From Gemmatimonadota bacterium (GTDB lineage Bacteria; Gemmatimonadota; Gemmatimonadetes; Gemmatimonadales; GWC2-71-9), in the NCBI GenBank assembly GCA_029262195.1, contig JAJCZX010000021.1:1-64000 (forward strand): a stretch of DNA of 64,000 bases. The letters are read 5' to 3'. Made by a program: the position numbers and the translations under genes. Under the pieces are notes generated by a model. It was given only the letters and a program-made list of their open reading frames with translations, searched no databases and was not told the origin of the DNA. Positions 1 to 6,066 of the stretch are shown piece by piece (the stretch's first letter is position 1; each line of letters begins with the position of its first letter).

Positions 1-105
1 GCGTGCGAGCTGGACGAGTAACGGTCCGGGCGGCTCAGCGTCGTCGCGCTCGTAATAAGCAACCATCGATTGGAGAGCCCCACGAGCTCACGACTGCCGT
101 GCGGT
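1..105 (-). pseudogene. XRE-family HTH regulator remnant (copy 0)
   Basis: Read on the minus strand, this edge segment gives a stretch like GLSNR followed, after a frame change, by MVAYYERDDAEPPGPLLVQL. This matches the helix-turn-helix region of the better preserved copy at 2700-3127 (VGVSNRVIAYYEADDAQPPG). The join between the two parts is out of frame, so the gene is broken. Its C-terminal part lies outside the window. It sits immediately before the first Rhs-tip leader repeat, the same relative position as the other copies. The family assignment rests on the match to the longer copy. Confidence 0.6.
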
Positions 106-115
106 ATTAGCGAAA

Positions 116-354
116 CGCGCCCCACTCCCCCCTAAAAGTGCGCGTCGGCGATTTTTAGTACAAATTACGATCAAAATTCATGGGAGGTGAGCGGCTAAAG
201 AAAAGAACCGCAATAGATTACAAGGTCGGGGTCGTAGCCTTAAGCGTCAATCAGGACAATAACCCAAGAAGACCCGATAGGGATTGCGGGAGGCATCAAT
301 CTTTATCAGTATGTAGGGAATAACCCGGCTAGTTTTACGGATCCGTTTGGGCTG
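116..354 (+). repeat. Rhs-tip leader repeat, copy 1
   Basis: A near-identical block recurs three times in the first 3.4 kb. It starts with a pyrimidine-rich run (CCCCACTCCCCCC), continues through AAAGTGCGCGTCGGCG and the TTACGATCAAAATTCA stretch, and ends in codons for the Rhs core terminus [14 protein letters not shown]...DPFGL. This copy lacks about 78 bp that copies 2 and 3 carry just before the DPIG codons. The block joins an XRE remnant on the left to a toxin tip on the right, so it offers homology for recombination between tips. Confidence 0.8.
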
Positions 355-747
355 TGTCCGCCGATTCAATCTTGTTTGCGACTTGCGGCTGCTGGTGGGC
401 GTGGTGGGGTGGCGATCGGTGGCCTAACCGGATCTCTCCCCGGAGCGGTGATTGGGGGGGTAATCGGCGCGAGTCTCGGAGTCGCGGGTGGTATCATTCT
501 CGGCGACATTGTCGGCAACTTGGTGTTTAACGGAAATACATCAGATGATGCTGAGTCTCCCCAAGACAAACGTCTCTCCCCTGGCGAAATAGGACAGCTT
601 GAAGAAGCTGGTTATGACGTTCATGACTTAAAACCGAATTCGAAATACGATCTTTTCAAAGATCGCGATGGCAACATATCAGTGAAACCCAAGGACGGTT
701 CAGGACCCGGGGATCCGACTGGGATCAACTTGGGCGAACTTCAATGA
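244..747 (+). CDS. Headless orphan Rhs C-terminal tip 1 (toxin module)
   Basis: The open frame begins without a start codon inside the end of an Rhs core domain ([20 protein letters not shown], then DPFGL). A glycine-zipper stretch of about 45 residues follows ([20 protein letters not shown]), and then a variable C-terminus. That last domain ([20 protein letters not shown] ... [11 protein letters not shown]) resembles the polymorphic toxin family often labelled type 33; I recall this from memory and it needs a profile search. The ORF track begins at a TTG at 376, inside the pre-toxin part, which is unlikely to be a true start. No Rhs repeats precede it, so it is a displaced or silent tip. The DUF4279 gene downstream is its likely immunity partner. 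Confidence 0.65.
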   Translation, partial: ASIRTITQEDPIGIAGGINLYQYVGNNPASFTDPFGLCPPIQSCLRLAAAGGRGGVAIGGLTGSLPGAVIGGVIGASLGVAGGIILGDIVGNLVFNGNTSDDAESPQDKRLSPGEIGQLEEAGYDVHDLKPNSKYDLFKDRDGNISVKPKDGSGPGDPTGINLGELQ

Positions 748-763
748 CTAGGGGATATTCCAA

Positions 764-1168
764 ATGTCGAAAGATGTAACAACCTACTTCAGGCTCATTG
801 GAGATGCCCTCGACGTTGATCAGGTATCTCGAGTTCTCGGGCGTGCGCCAACGGCGACATGGACAAAAGGGGAGTTAGTGCAAGGCAGCCTTCTCGCACG
901 TCGAAGCAATGCATGGATATTGACAGTGAAGAGAGCTGGTGATCAGTGTGATGTTGGGGCTCACATCAACGAACTTCTCGATATTGTCAATCCGCTGACA
1001 AAGCGTATTGGTGATCTCATGAGGGAAAACGATTTCGTTTCTGAAATCGGTTGTACTCTTTACGTCTCGGATCAGATGCCCGCGATTAATTTTGAGCCTG
1101 GTCTGGTCGCACAGCTCGCGGCTTTGGGTGCGACAGTCGATGTGGATATTGTACAGATTGCAGATTGA
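764..1168 (+). CDS. DUF4279-like putative immunity protein
   Basis: This 134-residue protein opens with TTYFRLIGDALDVDQVSRVL and contains the pattern LGRAPTATWTKGE, the usual start of DUF4279 proteins (a sheet strand, an acidic helix, then a W-x-K-G-D/E motif). DUF4279 members are small cytoplasmic proteins often found beside polymorphic toxins. It lies 16 nt after the Rhs tip with an upstream AGGGGATATTCCAA stretch as weak ribosome-binding sequence. The position directly after a toxin tip supports an immunity role; the specific toxin partner is inferred from adjacency only. A terminator lies about 160 nt downstream within the antisense XRE remnant. Confidence 0.75.
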   Translation: MSKDVTTYFRLIGDALDVDQVSRVLGRAPTATWTKGELVQGSLLARRSNAWILTVKRAGDQCDVGAHINELLDIVNPLTKRIGDLMRENDFVSEIGCTLYVSDQMPAINFEPGLVAQLAALGATVDVDIVQIAD

Positions 1169-1232
1169 AAATGTGAGTGTTCATTCTCGAATTGACACTT
1201 GCTGCTGCTAAACGTAACTAGGTGAGTTGGTT

Positions 1233-1441
1233 TTAAGCGAACCCTCGTGCGGTCACCAGCGCGTCAACGAATTTGAGCACGGCCCGTTGATCCGCTGCTG
1301 GTAGAGTATCGATTTGCTGCAGTCGTTTGAGGAGCCTCGCTGATTTTGGCGAGGCTCTTTGTTGCGCCAGTTTTCGTAGCCTTCCGCCCCACTCCCCCCT
1401 AAAAGTGCGCGTCGGCGATTTTTAGTGCAGATTACGATCAA
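1233..1441 (-). pseudogene. XRE regulator remnant (copy 1, HTH deleted)
   Basis: The minus strand encodes the conserved XRE C-terminus ARLLKRLQQIDTLPAADQRA..VDALVTA, ending in TAA at 1235-1233. The helix-turn-helix region seen in copy 2 is missing. The residual ORF (1253-1441) joins the N-terminal extension MIVICTKNRRRALLGG almost directly to an out-of-frame version of the C-terminus. It is a deletion derivative lying antisense between immunity gene 1 and the next Rhs leader. It is unlikely to bind DNA. Confidence 0.7.
1331..1361 (+). terminator. Rho-independent terminator after cassette 1
   Basis: GAGCCTCGC, an 8-nt loop TGATTTTG, and GCGAGGCTC form a perfect 9-bp stem followed by a short T run (TTTG). 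On the plus strand it would stop transcription from the DUF4279 gene. On the minus strand the same bases are codons of the XRE remnant. The T run is short, so termination may be weak here. Confidence 0.65.
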
Positions 1442-1699
1442 AATTCAGGAGAGGTGAGCGGCTAAAGAAAAGAATTGCAATAGATTACAGAGTCGGGGTC
1501 GTAGCCTGAAGCGTCAATCAGGACAATTACCCAAGATCGCGCTGGCGTTAGCCAAGCGACTCGGCACAGCGCGAAAAAGACCGCGTAAGCGGTTTTCTGA
1601 GCGCTGCTGCCGGAAGACCCGATTGGGATTGCGGGGGGCATCAATCTTTATCAGTATGCTAACAACAATCCTGCGAGTTTTACGGATCCGTTTGGGCTG
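1386..1699 (+). repeat. Rhs-tip leader repeat, copy 2
   Basis: This is the same block as at 116-354, including the CCCCACTCCCCCC run, the TTACGATCAAAATTCA segment and the [14 protein letters not shown] codons. It includes the extra segment of about 78 bp absent from copy 1. That segment contains two possible stems: GCGCT...AGCGC, and ACCGC-gtaa-GCGGT followed by TTT. An in-frame TGA at 1598-1600 lies just before the DPIG codons, so the tip cannot be read from further upstream. Confidence 0.8.
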
Positions 1700-2134
1700 A
1701 TGCCGGGAGGGTGCCCGCCGGATTGCCCCCCCGGGACCTTTACCGCTCTTGGAGCGATGGCGGGGGCCTTGTTGGGTGGGTTTGGTGGCGGCGGTGGTGG
1801 ACTCCTTCTTAGCGCCGGCAGTGGTGGTGCTGGATTACCCAGTGTTCCGGTCTTCTCCGTCGCTGGCGCGACAGCCGGTGCGGAGATTGGTGGAGGCCTC
1901 GGATTGGCGGTTGATGCAGGGGTAATGGCATTGAAGGGTGAATCCGCGGAACTAGGCGCGGCCATTAGTCAAGTTATGGGTGCAGCCGCCAATACCGTGG
2001 TGAACCGTCGTGAATTTGGACGCTATTGTGAAGACTGCAAAGAACGAGGCGATACCGGCTCAAAAAATAGTAAGGGAGACTTTACCTTCTCGGAGTTAAT
2101 TACCAGGGCCAAGGAATTTTTCGGTATCCAATGA
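1601..2134 (+). CDS. Headless orphan Rhs C-terminal tip 2 (toxin module)
   Basis: The frame opens after a TGA and reads [19 protein letters not shown]...DPFGL, then a Gly-rich hydrophobic pre-toxin segment different from tips 1 and 3, and a C-terminus FGRYCEDCKERGDTGSKNSK...FTFSELITRAKEFFG. That end resembles small Rhs/WapA tips with an F-x-x-Y-x-E-x-x-K...FT-x-x-EL-x-x-x-A-x-EF pattern; I do not know its activity. The ORF track starts at ATG 1700, which would begin after the Rhs core. The stop overlaps the next ATG (ATGA), so it is tightly coupled to the following immunity candidate. Confidence 0.6.
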   Translation, partial: ALLPEDPIGIAGGINLYQYANNNPASFTDPFGLMPGGCPPDCPPGTFTALGAMAGALLGGFGGGGGGLLLSAGSGGAGLPSVPVFSVAGATAGAEIGGGLGLAVDAGVMALKGESAELGAAISQVMGAAANTVVNRREFGRYCEDCKERGDTGSKNSKGDFTFSELITRAKEFFGIQ

Positions 2135-2679
2135 GGGATGGTGTCAACAATTCAAAGGGTGTAAAGGCAAGTATGAGCAACCAGCTCAAAGTTTTCGCGG
2201 CCAGGGAGTTTCGAGACGATGATCGCGTGCAGTTTAACTCGGCGATCGAAGGATTGATTGGACAGCGATGTGTCCTATGCCAAAAGGGCTACCGCAGGAT
2301 GGTCAGCTTACATTTTGGACGCCTTGTGGAGAGATTGGACCCACCTCCGGGCGCGGTCGGCCAAAAACACGGCACATGGGTTATTGACTTGTGGGACTGT
2401 GACGCCCTGTTGAAGATGCGTGATGGTCAAGTTGACAGCCGCATCGAGTCGGAGCAATCGTTTCATGAGAAGGTTAGTATTCTAACGGACGATGAGATAA
2501 CTGGTATTAAGGTGCAGATGGACCTGTCACTTTCAATCCAATTCGGGACGGGTACGTTGTTGGAATTGCTTGTCGATCCGGACGGGCGCGCCGATTCTGA
2601 GCAGTGGGCGATCGAGCTGCCGCGGCGCCGAGCGATTAGCGCATATGGTGAACGATATTGGTCAGTACAACAGAAGTGA
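2131..2679 (+). CDS. Putative immunity protein for tip 2
   Basis: This 182-residue soluble protein has no signal or membrane segment. It has an alternating beta-strand look near the end (LSLSIQFGTGTLLELLVDPD, then EQWAIELPRRRAISAYGERY), as in small SMI1- or DUF6188-like immunity proteins, but I cannot assign the family. The ATG at 2131 overlaps the tip 2 stop. A second ATG at 2173 (MSNQLKVFAAREF) has AAGGCAAGT upstream and may be the real start. Its last 16 codons and the DNA beyond recur at 5082-5160, showing that this gene type was once present twice in the array. The immunity role is inferred from position. Confidence 0.6.
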   Translation: MRDGVNNSKGVKASMSNQLKVFAAREFRDDDRVQFNSAIEGLIGQRCVLCQKGYRRMVSLHFGRLVERLDPPPGAVGQKHGTWVIDLWDCDALLKMRDGQVDSRIESEQSFHEKVSILTDDEITGIKVQMDLSLSIQFGTGTLLELLVDPDGRADSEQWAIELPRRRAISAYGERYWSVQQK

Positions 2680-2699
2680 CGGTACGGCAAGGGGAACCT

Positions 2700-3127
2700 T
2701 TAAGCGGACCGTCTTCGTGCGGTTACGAGTGCGTCAACGAATTTTAGCACCGCGCGTTGATCCGCTGCAGGTAGCGTCTCGACCTTCCGCAGTCGCTTGA
2801 GCAGTCGAGCGGCCTTGGGCGTGGTCTTTTTTTGACCGGTTTGAGTCCGAGTAACTCGTCACTGGAGACTCGGAGTTTCTTAGCGAGGTCGACGAGCATG
2901 GCCCCCGGTGGCTGTGCATCGTCGGCTTCGTAGTAGGCAATGACGCGATTGGAAACGCCGACGGCGTCACCCAGCTCTTCCTGAGTCATGCCCTGTGCCA
3001 GCCTGATGGTGCGGAGGGGTTTTCCGAAGACCTCGCACGTCCGAAAAACTATACCCGCCCCACTCGAAACGCGCCCCACTCCCCCCAAAAGTGCGCGTCG
3101 GCGGTTTTTAGTACAGATTACGATCAA
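2700..3127 (-). pseudogene. XRE-family HTH regulator, frameshifted (copy 2, most complete)
   Basis: This is the longest copy. It carries a full Cro/CI-type helix-turn-helix (KPLRTIRLAQGMTQEELGD...VGVSNRVIAYYEADDAQPPG), then VSSDELLGLKPVKK. The continuation TPKAARLLKRLRKVETLPAA..VDALVTARRRSA is in another frame. The break falls in a run of seven A residues (GTCAAAAAAAGACC); one more A would restore a continuous reading frame to the TAA at 2702-2700. It could be a true frameshift mutation, a sequencing error or slippage. It lies antisense between immunity gene 2 and the third leader repeat. Confidence 0.75.
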
Positions 3128-3385
3128 AATTCAACAGAGGTGGCGGCTAAAGAAAAGAATTGTAATAGACCGACCGAGTTGGGGTCGTAGCCTGAAGCGT
3201 CAAACAGGACAATAACCCAAGATCGCGCTGGCGTTAGCCAAGCGGCTCGGCACAGCGCGAAAAAGACCGCATAAGCGGTTTTCTAAGCGCTGCTGCCGGA
3301 AGACCCGATTGGCATTGCGGGTGGGATCAATCTTTATCAGTATGTAGGGAATAACCCGGCGAGCTTTACTGATCCGTTTGGGCTG
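3071..3385 (+). repeat. Rhs-tip leader repeat, copy 3
   Basis: This is the third copy of the leader block. It includes the extra segment of about 78 bp; the stem ACCGC-ataa-GCGGT is kept while its loop differs from copy 2 (gtaa). An in-frame TAA at 3284-3286 precedes the DPIG codons. After the DPFGL codons the similarity to cassette 1 continues through the glycine-zipper region (about 3386-3540 against 355-510), so copies 1 and 3 share a longer homologous tract than either shares with copy 2. Confidence 0.8.
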
Positions 3386-3802
3386 TGTCCACCAATTCAA
3401 TCCTGCATGCGGCTTGCGGCTGCTGGTGGGCGTGGTGGGGTGGCGATCGGTGGCCTAACCGGTTCTCTCCCCGGAGCGGTCATTGGGGGGGTAATCGGCG
3501 CGAGTCTCGGAGTCGCGGGCGGTATCCTTCTCGGAGATTTTGTTGGCAACCTACTTTTCAACGAGAATGCCGATGCACCTGCGGAAGGATTCGATGGTGA
3601 TCAAGATGCCGCTATACAACTGGCCAAGGATGCCAAACGCCAAGGAGGATTGTCGCCTGACGAGGCTGAAGCTCTGGTGGAAATTGGCAAGGAAGTCGGT
3701 TTGCCTGCCCGCGGGCCGGAGTCCCATCCCGGTCGTAAATTCGGGAGTCAGCCCCATATACACGTTGGCCCTATCAACCACATCCCAGTGATTACACCAT
3801 GA
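3287..3802 (+). CDS. Headless orphan Rhs C-terminal tip 3 (toxin module)
   Basis: The frame starts after a TAA and reads [21 protein letters not shown]...DPFGL, then a glycine zipper nearly identical to tip 1. It then diverges to DGDQDAAIQLAKDAKRQGGL...LPARGPESHPGR and ends in PHIHVGPINHIPV. That His-rich ending is typical of one family of polymorphic toxin tips; I think it is the group called type 37 or similar, but am not certain of the number. The sharp change after a shared pre-toxin region shows toxin swapping. The stop overlaps the start of the next gene (ATGA). Confidence 0.65.
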   Translation, partial: ALLPEDPIGIAGGINLYQYVGNNPASFTDPFGLCPPIQSCMRLAAAGGRGGVAIGGLTGSLPGAVIGGVIGASLGVAGGILLGDFVGNLLFNENADAPAEGFDGDQDAAIQLAKDAKRQGGLSPDEAEALVEIGKEVGLPARGPESHPGRKFGSQPHIHVGPINHIPVITP

Positions 3803-4278
3803 CAGTTGCGCGGCGGACATTTCGGTGCGAGCCCCGGGGTAAGCTTTACGGTCAACTACTTGACTATGCGATCGGACAATTTTACACAGGGCTTATCGTC
3901 GTTCGCAGGTCGGAAATGATCAACGAATCCGCGAAGGCTGTCCTGCGAAGTTTGGACCCGTACACGACCAAAGATGAAATTGTTTCAGAATGGCCAGGAA
4001 CCATACTACATTCGGATACCGCAAGACTAAAGCAGTTTGCTTTGGAAGCAGAGTCTGTAGCGGTATTGAAGAGGGCGGCAGTAGGCTTATATGATTGGCA
4101 ACATCCGGGACTGCCGGAAGATCTTTGTCTAATGCGGCCCGACGGTGGACCCTGGCTTGTATCCATCGCTCACGAAGGGGATGGTTATTTGGATGCTGGA
4201 TCCCGAGAACTGGACCACCTGTCTCGGATCATCCCAGGACTTGATGAGATTTTGGAGCCAATTGATACCATTCGTTGA
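3799..4278 (+). CDS. Putative immunity protein for tip 3
   Basis: This 159-residue soluble protein starts at an ATG that overlaps the tip 3 stop by 4 nt, the classic toxin-immunity coupling. The C-terminal half contains YDWQHPGLPEDLCLMRPDGG, PWLVSIAHEGDGYLD and a hydrophobic end, a pattern I associate with unnamed immunity-type proteins next to toxin tips. No catalytic motif or membrane segment is visible. Function is inferred from position, since the family is not recognised by name. Confidence 0.6.
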   Translation: MTVARRTFRCEPRGKLYGQLLDYAIGQFYTGLIVVRRSEMINESAKAVLRSLDPYTTKDEIVSEWPGTILHSDTARLKQFALEAESVAVLKRAAVGLYDWQHPGLPEDLCLMRPDGGPWLVSIAHEGDGYLDAGSRELDHLSRIIPGLDEILEPIDTIR

Positions 4279-4289
4279 GCGGAGTTTGG

Positions 4290-4458
4290 TTACGCTGATC
4301 TTCTTCGAGCGGTAACTAGCGCGTCAACGAATTTAAGCACGGCGCGCTGGTCTGCCGCTGGAAGGGTATCGATTTGCTGTAGTCGTTTGAGAGCCTCGCT
4401 GATTTTGGCGAGACTCTTTTTTTTACGGGCTTCAAACCGAGCAACTCATCGGCGCTGC
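4290..4458 (-). pseudogene. XRE regulator C-terminal remnant (copy 3)
   Basis: Only the last 55 or so codons remain: SADELLGLKPVKKR, SPKSARL, then after a one-base loss KRLQQIDTLPAADQRA..VDALVTARRRSA, ending in TAA at 4292-4290. The loss is in GCGAGGCTC-TCAAACG compared with GCGAGGCTCCTCAAACG in copy 1. The helix-turn-helix is gone and unrelated sequence begins upstream of SADELL, at about the same point as in copy 4. Confidence 0.65.
4391..4424 (+). terminator. Rho-independent terminator after cassette 3
   Basis: GAGCCTCGC, loop TGATTTTG, and GCGAGACTC followed by eight T residues form the stem. It has one mismatch compared with the perfect copy at 5255-5290. It would end transcription of immunity gene 3 and lies inside the antisense XRE remnant. 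Confidence 0.7.
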
Positions 4459-4617
4459 GCCAGGCTAATCCACTTTCGAAGATCCAGTGCATCTGATTTA
4501 CTGCGGCAATTTGAGGCGCACAAATCTCATGGAAGTTCGGGGTCCCCTCGCCGCTCGAAACTCCATAGATTAAAATAGTAGTCGTCGTTGTCAACTCAAC
4601 CCAAAGGGATGACTGGA

Positions 4618-4824
4618 ATGTCGGAAATCGTATTTGTAGTTGAAGAGGCCGCTGAAGGAGGTTACATCGCCAGGTCGATCGGTCCGTCCATTGTTACCGA
4701 AGCCGATGGGATCGACGAATTACGCGAGTTGGTTCGTGATTCAGTCCGTTGCCATTTTGACGAAGAGGACCAGCCAACAATGATTCGCCTCCATTTCGTG
4801 CACGACGAAGTCATTGCAGCTTGA
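4618..4824 (+). CDS. hicB: HicB-like antitoxin
   Basis: This 68-residue protein (MSEIVFVVEEAAEGGYIARS...FDEEDQPTMIRLHFV) has the HicB partial RNase-H-like fold: an N-terminal strand, the EGGYIA turn and a helix LRELVRDSVRCHF. It neutralises HicA. The ATG at 4618 is preferred because AAAGGGATGACTGGA lies just upstream; the TTG at 4588 in the ORF track adds an unlikely extension. Its stop overlaps the HicA start (TTGA). The antitoxin-first order differs from the more common hicAB order but is frequent for this short HicB group. It probably represses its own promoter, though this short form lacks a separate DNA-binding domain. Confidence 0.85.
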   Translation: MSEIVFVVEEAAEGGYIARSIGPSIVTEADGIDELRELVRDSVRCHFDEEDQPTMIRLHFVHDEVIAA

Positions 4825-5063
4825 AGCTTCCGCGTGATCTCTCCGGGAGAGATCTGGTCAAACTGCTGGGAACCTATGGTTATGAAGTGACCCGGCAGAC
4901 GGGCAGCCACATTCGAGTCACCACCCACGAGGGCGGGAAACACAACCTCACCATTCCGTCTCACAAGTCTCTCAGGGTCGGGACTCTCGCGGCCATCCTC
5001 AACGAAGTTGCGCAGCACTTCGGCACGGATCGTCATGAGATTGCAACTCGCCTTTTCGACTAA
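4821..5063 (+). CDS. hicA: HicA-like mRNA interferase toxin
   Basis: This 80-residue double-stranded-RNA-binding-fold protein has the HicA signatures: LSGRDLVKLLGTYGYEVTRQ, then GSHIRV with the catalytic histidine, and HNLTIPSHKSLRVGTLAAIL. HicA cleaves mRNA and is held inactive by HicB. The start codon is TTG at 4821, overlapping hicB by 4 nt, so the two are translated together. The module interrupts the Rhs-tip array: remnants of an XRE gene lie before it and a tail of an immunity gene after it. Confidence 0.88.
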   Translation: MKLPRDLSGRDLVKLLGTYGYEVTRQTGSHIRVTTHEGGKHNLTIPSHKSLRVGTLAAILNEVAQHFGTDRHEIATRLFD

Positions 5064-5081
5064 TCCCACCTCGGCCACCGT

Positions 5082-5129
5082 GCGATTAGCGCATATGGTG
5101 AACGATATTGGTCTGTGCAACCGAATTGA
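5082..5129 (+). pseudogene. 3' tail of a second immunity-2-type gene
   Basis: The DNA GCGATTAGCGCATATGGTGA and the following bases match the end of the gene at 2131-2679 almost base for base. It encodes AISAYGERYWSVQPN and a TGA, compared with AISAYGERYWSVQQK there. Similarity continues through CAAGGGGAACCTTTA into the XRE remnant. The rest of the gene and its toxin tip have been lost or replaced, with hicBA now directly upstream. Confidence 0.75.
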
Positions 5130-5154
5130 CGGGTATTGCCCGCAAGGGGAACCT

Positions 5155-5322
5155 TTATGCTGACCGTCTTCGTGCGGTAACGAGTGCGTCAACAAACTTA
5201 AGCACTGCACGCTGATCGGCCGGTGGTAGGGAGTCGATTTGCTGTAGTCGTTTTAAGAGCCTCGCTGATTTTGGCGAGGCTCTTTTTTTTACGGGCTTCA
5301 ATCCGAGCAACTCATCCGCACG
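5155..5322 (-). pseudogene. XRE regulator C-terminal remnant (copy 4)
   Basis: On the minus strand the frame ADELLGLKPVKKRASPKSAR, LLKRLQQIDSLPPADQRA, VDALVTARRRSA runs unbroken to TAA at 5157-5155. The part upstream of ADELL, including the helix-turn-helix, is absent and replaced by unrelated sequence. No start codon and no DNA-binding region remain. Confidence 0.65.
5255..5290 (+). terminator. Strong rho-independent terminator ending the array
   Basis: AGAGCCTCGC, loop TGATTTTG, and GCGAGGCTCT form a perfect 10-bp stem followed by eight T residues. It is the best of the three copies of this element. It would stop plus-strand transcription from hicBA, and it lies inside the antisense reading frame of XRE copy 4. 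Confidence 0.85.
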
Positions 5323-5652
5323 TGATTTGGTTGTTCGCCGCTGGGGTCGTGATCTGCTGGCACATCATGGTCATCGAGAGGTGAAATTTGGGGAGTGGGA
5401 GAGCCTTGAATCGGCGCGCGCCGTTGATATCATTTGTGGCGAAAATGCTGAGTTGAGATTGGTCCCCTCCGGGGAATCGCGGCTCCCATCGGCACAGCTG
5501 ATCCGATTGACTAAGCCGAGAAGGCGAAGCGTTGGCAACGTCGGGGGGAGCGATTCTCGCTTCTCTGTTCTCAGCCGGAGCGGAAGGCCTTAGCGAGCTT
5601 TCGTATATCTATACTACTGACAGGAATTTTTCGAACTGCCTAGGTTTGTAAC
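5291..5652. other. Stretch without a supported gene
   Basis: I see no convincing gene here. The ORF at 5327-5593 has no recognisable domain and starts inside sequence next to the XRE breakpoint. A possible AT-rich promoter (CGTATATCTATACTACTGAC) lies near 5602-5625, ahead of the small membrane protein. Confidence 0.5.
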
Positions 5653-5686
5653 ATGGTGTTGGCACCGGAGGTCTCTTGGATTCGTA

Positions 5687-5992
5687 TTGGTTTGCTTCTG
5701 GTTGGGGCGTCCGTCGTTACTAGAGTCTTATGGCGGGGGTAACCTTGGGTCTGGCGACGCACCCTCACGTTCAGGAATTGAGCTAAGGGACCTTCGGCGC
5801 AGGCATGCCAATGGGCTGCTTCGTTCGCTACTGGTAATCTGTGGAGTTGCGGTCGGGGTGGCTTTTTTCAAGCCCCCTTTTTGGTTAATTGAGCTCTTGG
5901 GCTTTGGCGCCTTGGTCTACACTGTTGCCTCCTTCTATTCCATTGATTCCAAAATACGGACGAAAGAGAAAGAGGCTTCGTCGGCGGATTGA
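5687..5992 (+). CDS. Small two-TM membrane protein, possibly frameshifted
   Basis: The C-terminal half has two hydrophobic helices (LLRSLLVICGVAVGVAFF and FWLIELLGFGALVYTVASFY) and a charged tail, KIRTKEKEASSAD. No family is recognised. The ORF-track start at 5687 gives an odd N-terminus. An ATG at 5653 opens another hydrophobic stretch, WIRIGLLLVGASVVTRVLWR, which stops at a run of five G residues near 5735. Removing one G would join the two frames into a protein of about 110 residues with three membrane segments. The intact form may therefore start at 5653. Confidence 0.45.
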   Translation: MVCFWLGRPSLLESYGGGNLGSGDAPSRSGIELRDLRRRHANGLLRSLLVICGVAVGVAFFKPPFWLIELLGFGALVYTVASFYSIDSKIRTKEKEASSAD

Positions 5993-6006
5993 AGCCCTCG
6001 GGGCTT
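5992..6006 (+). terminator. Short GC-rich hairpin after the small membrane protein
   Basis: AAGCCC-TCG-GGGCTT directly overlaps the TGA of the upstream ORF and is followed by GGTTATTGTTT. The T run is weak, so it is only a possible terminator. Confidence 0.45.
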
Positions 6007-6028
6007 GGTTATTGTTTGACACGATGAT

Positions 6029-6066
6029 CTAGTGGACTGTAACATTTGATTGTTACAGTCCACTAG
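6029..6066. terminator. Perfect 16-bp inverted repeat at the end of ispH
   Basis: CTAGTGGACTGTAACA, loop TTTGAT, TGTTACAGTCCACTAG. The ispH stop codon (TAG on the minus strand) lies inside one arm. The repeat sits between two convergent genes. There is no T run on either side, so it may act as a bidirectional hairpin or mRNA end rather than a classic terminator. Confidence 0.6.

Noticed and set aside
5327-5593. 88-residue plus-strand ORF after the Rhs array
   Set aside because: No domain, no ribosome-binding site, low-complexity end; likely chance.
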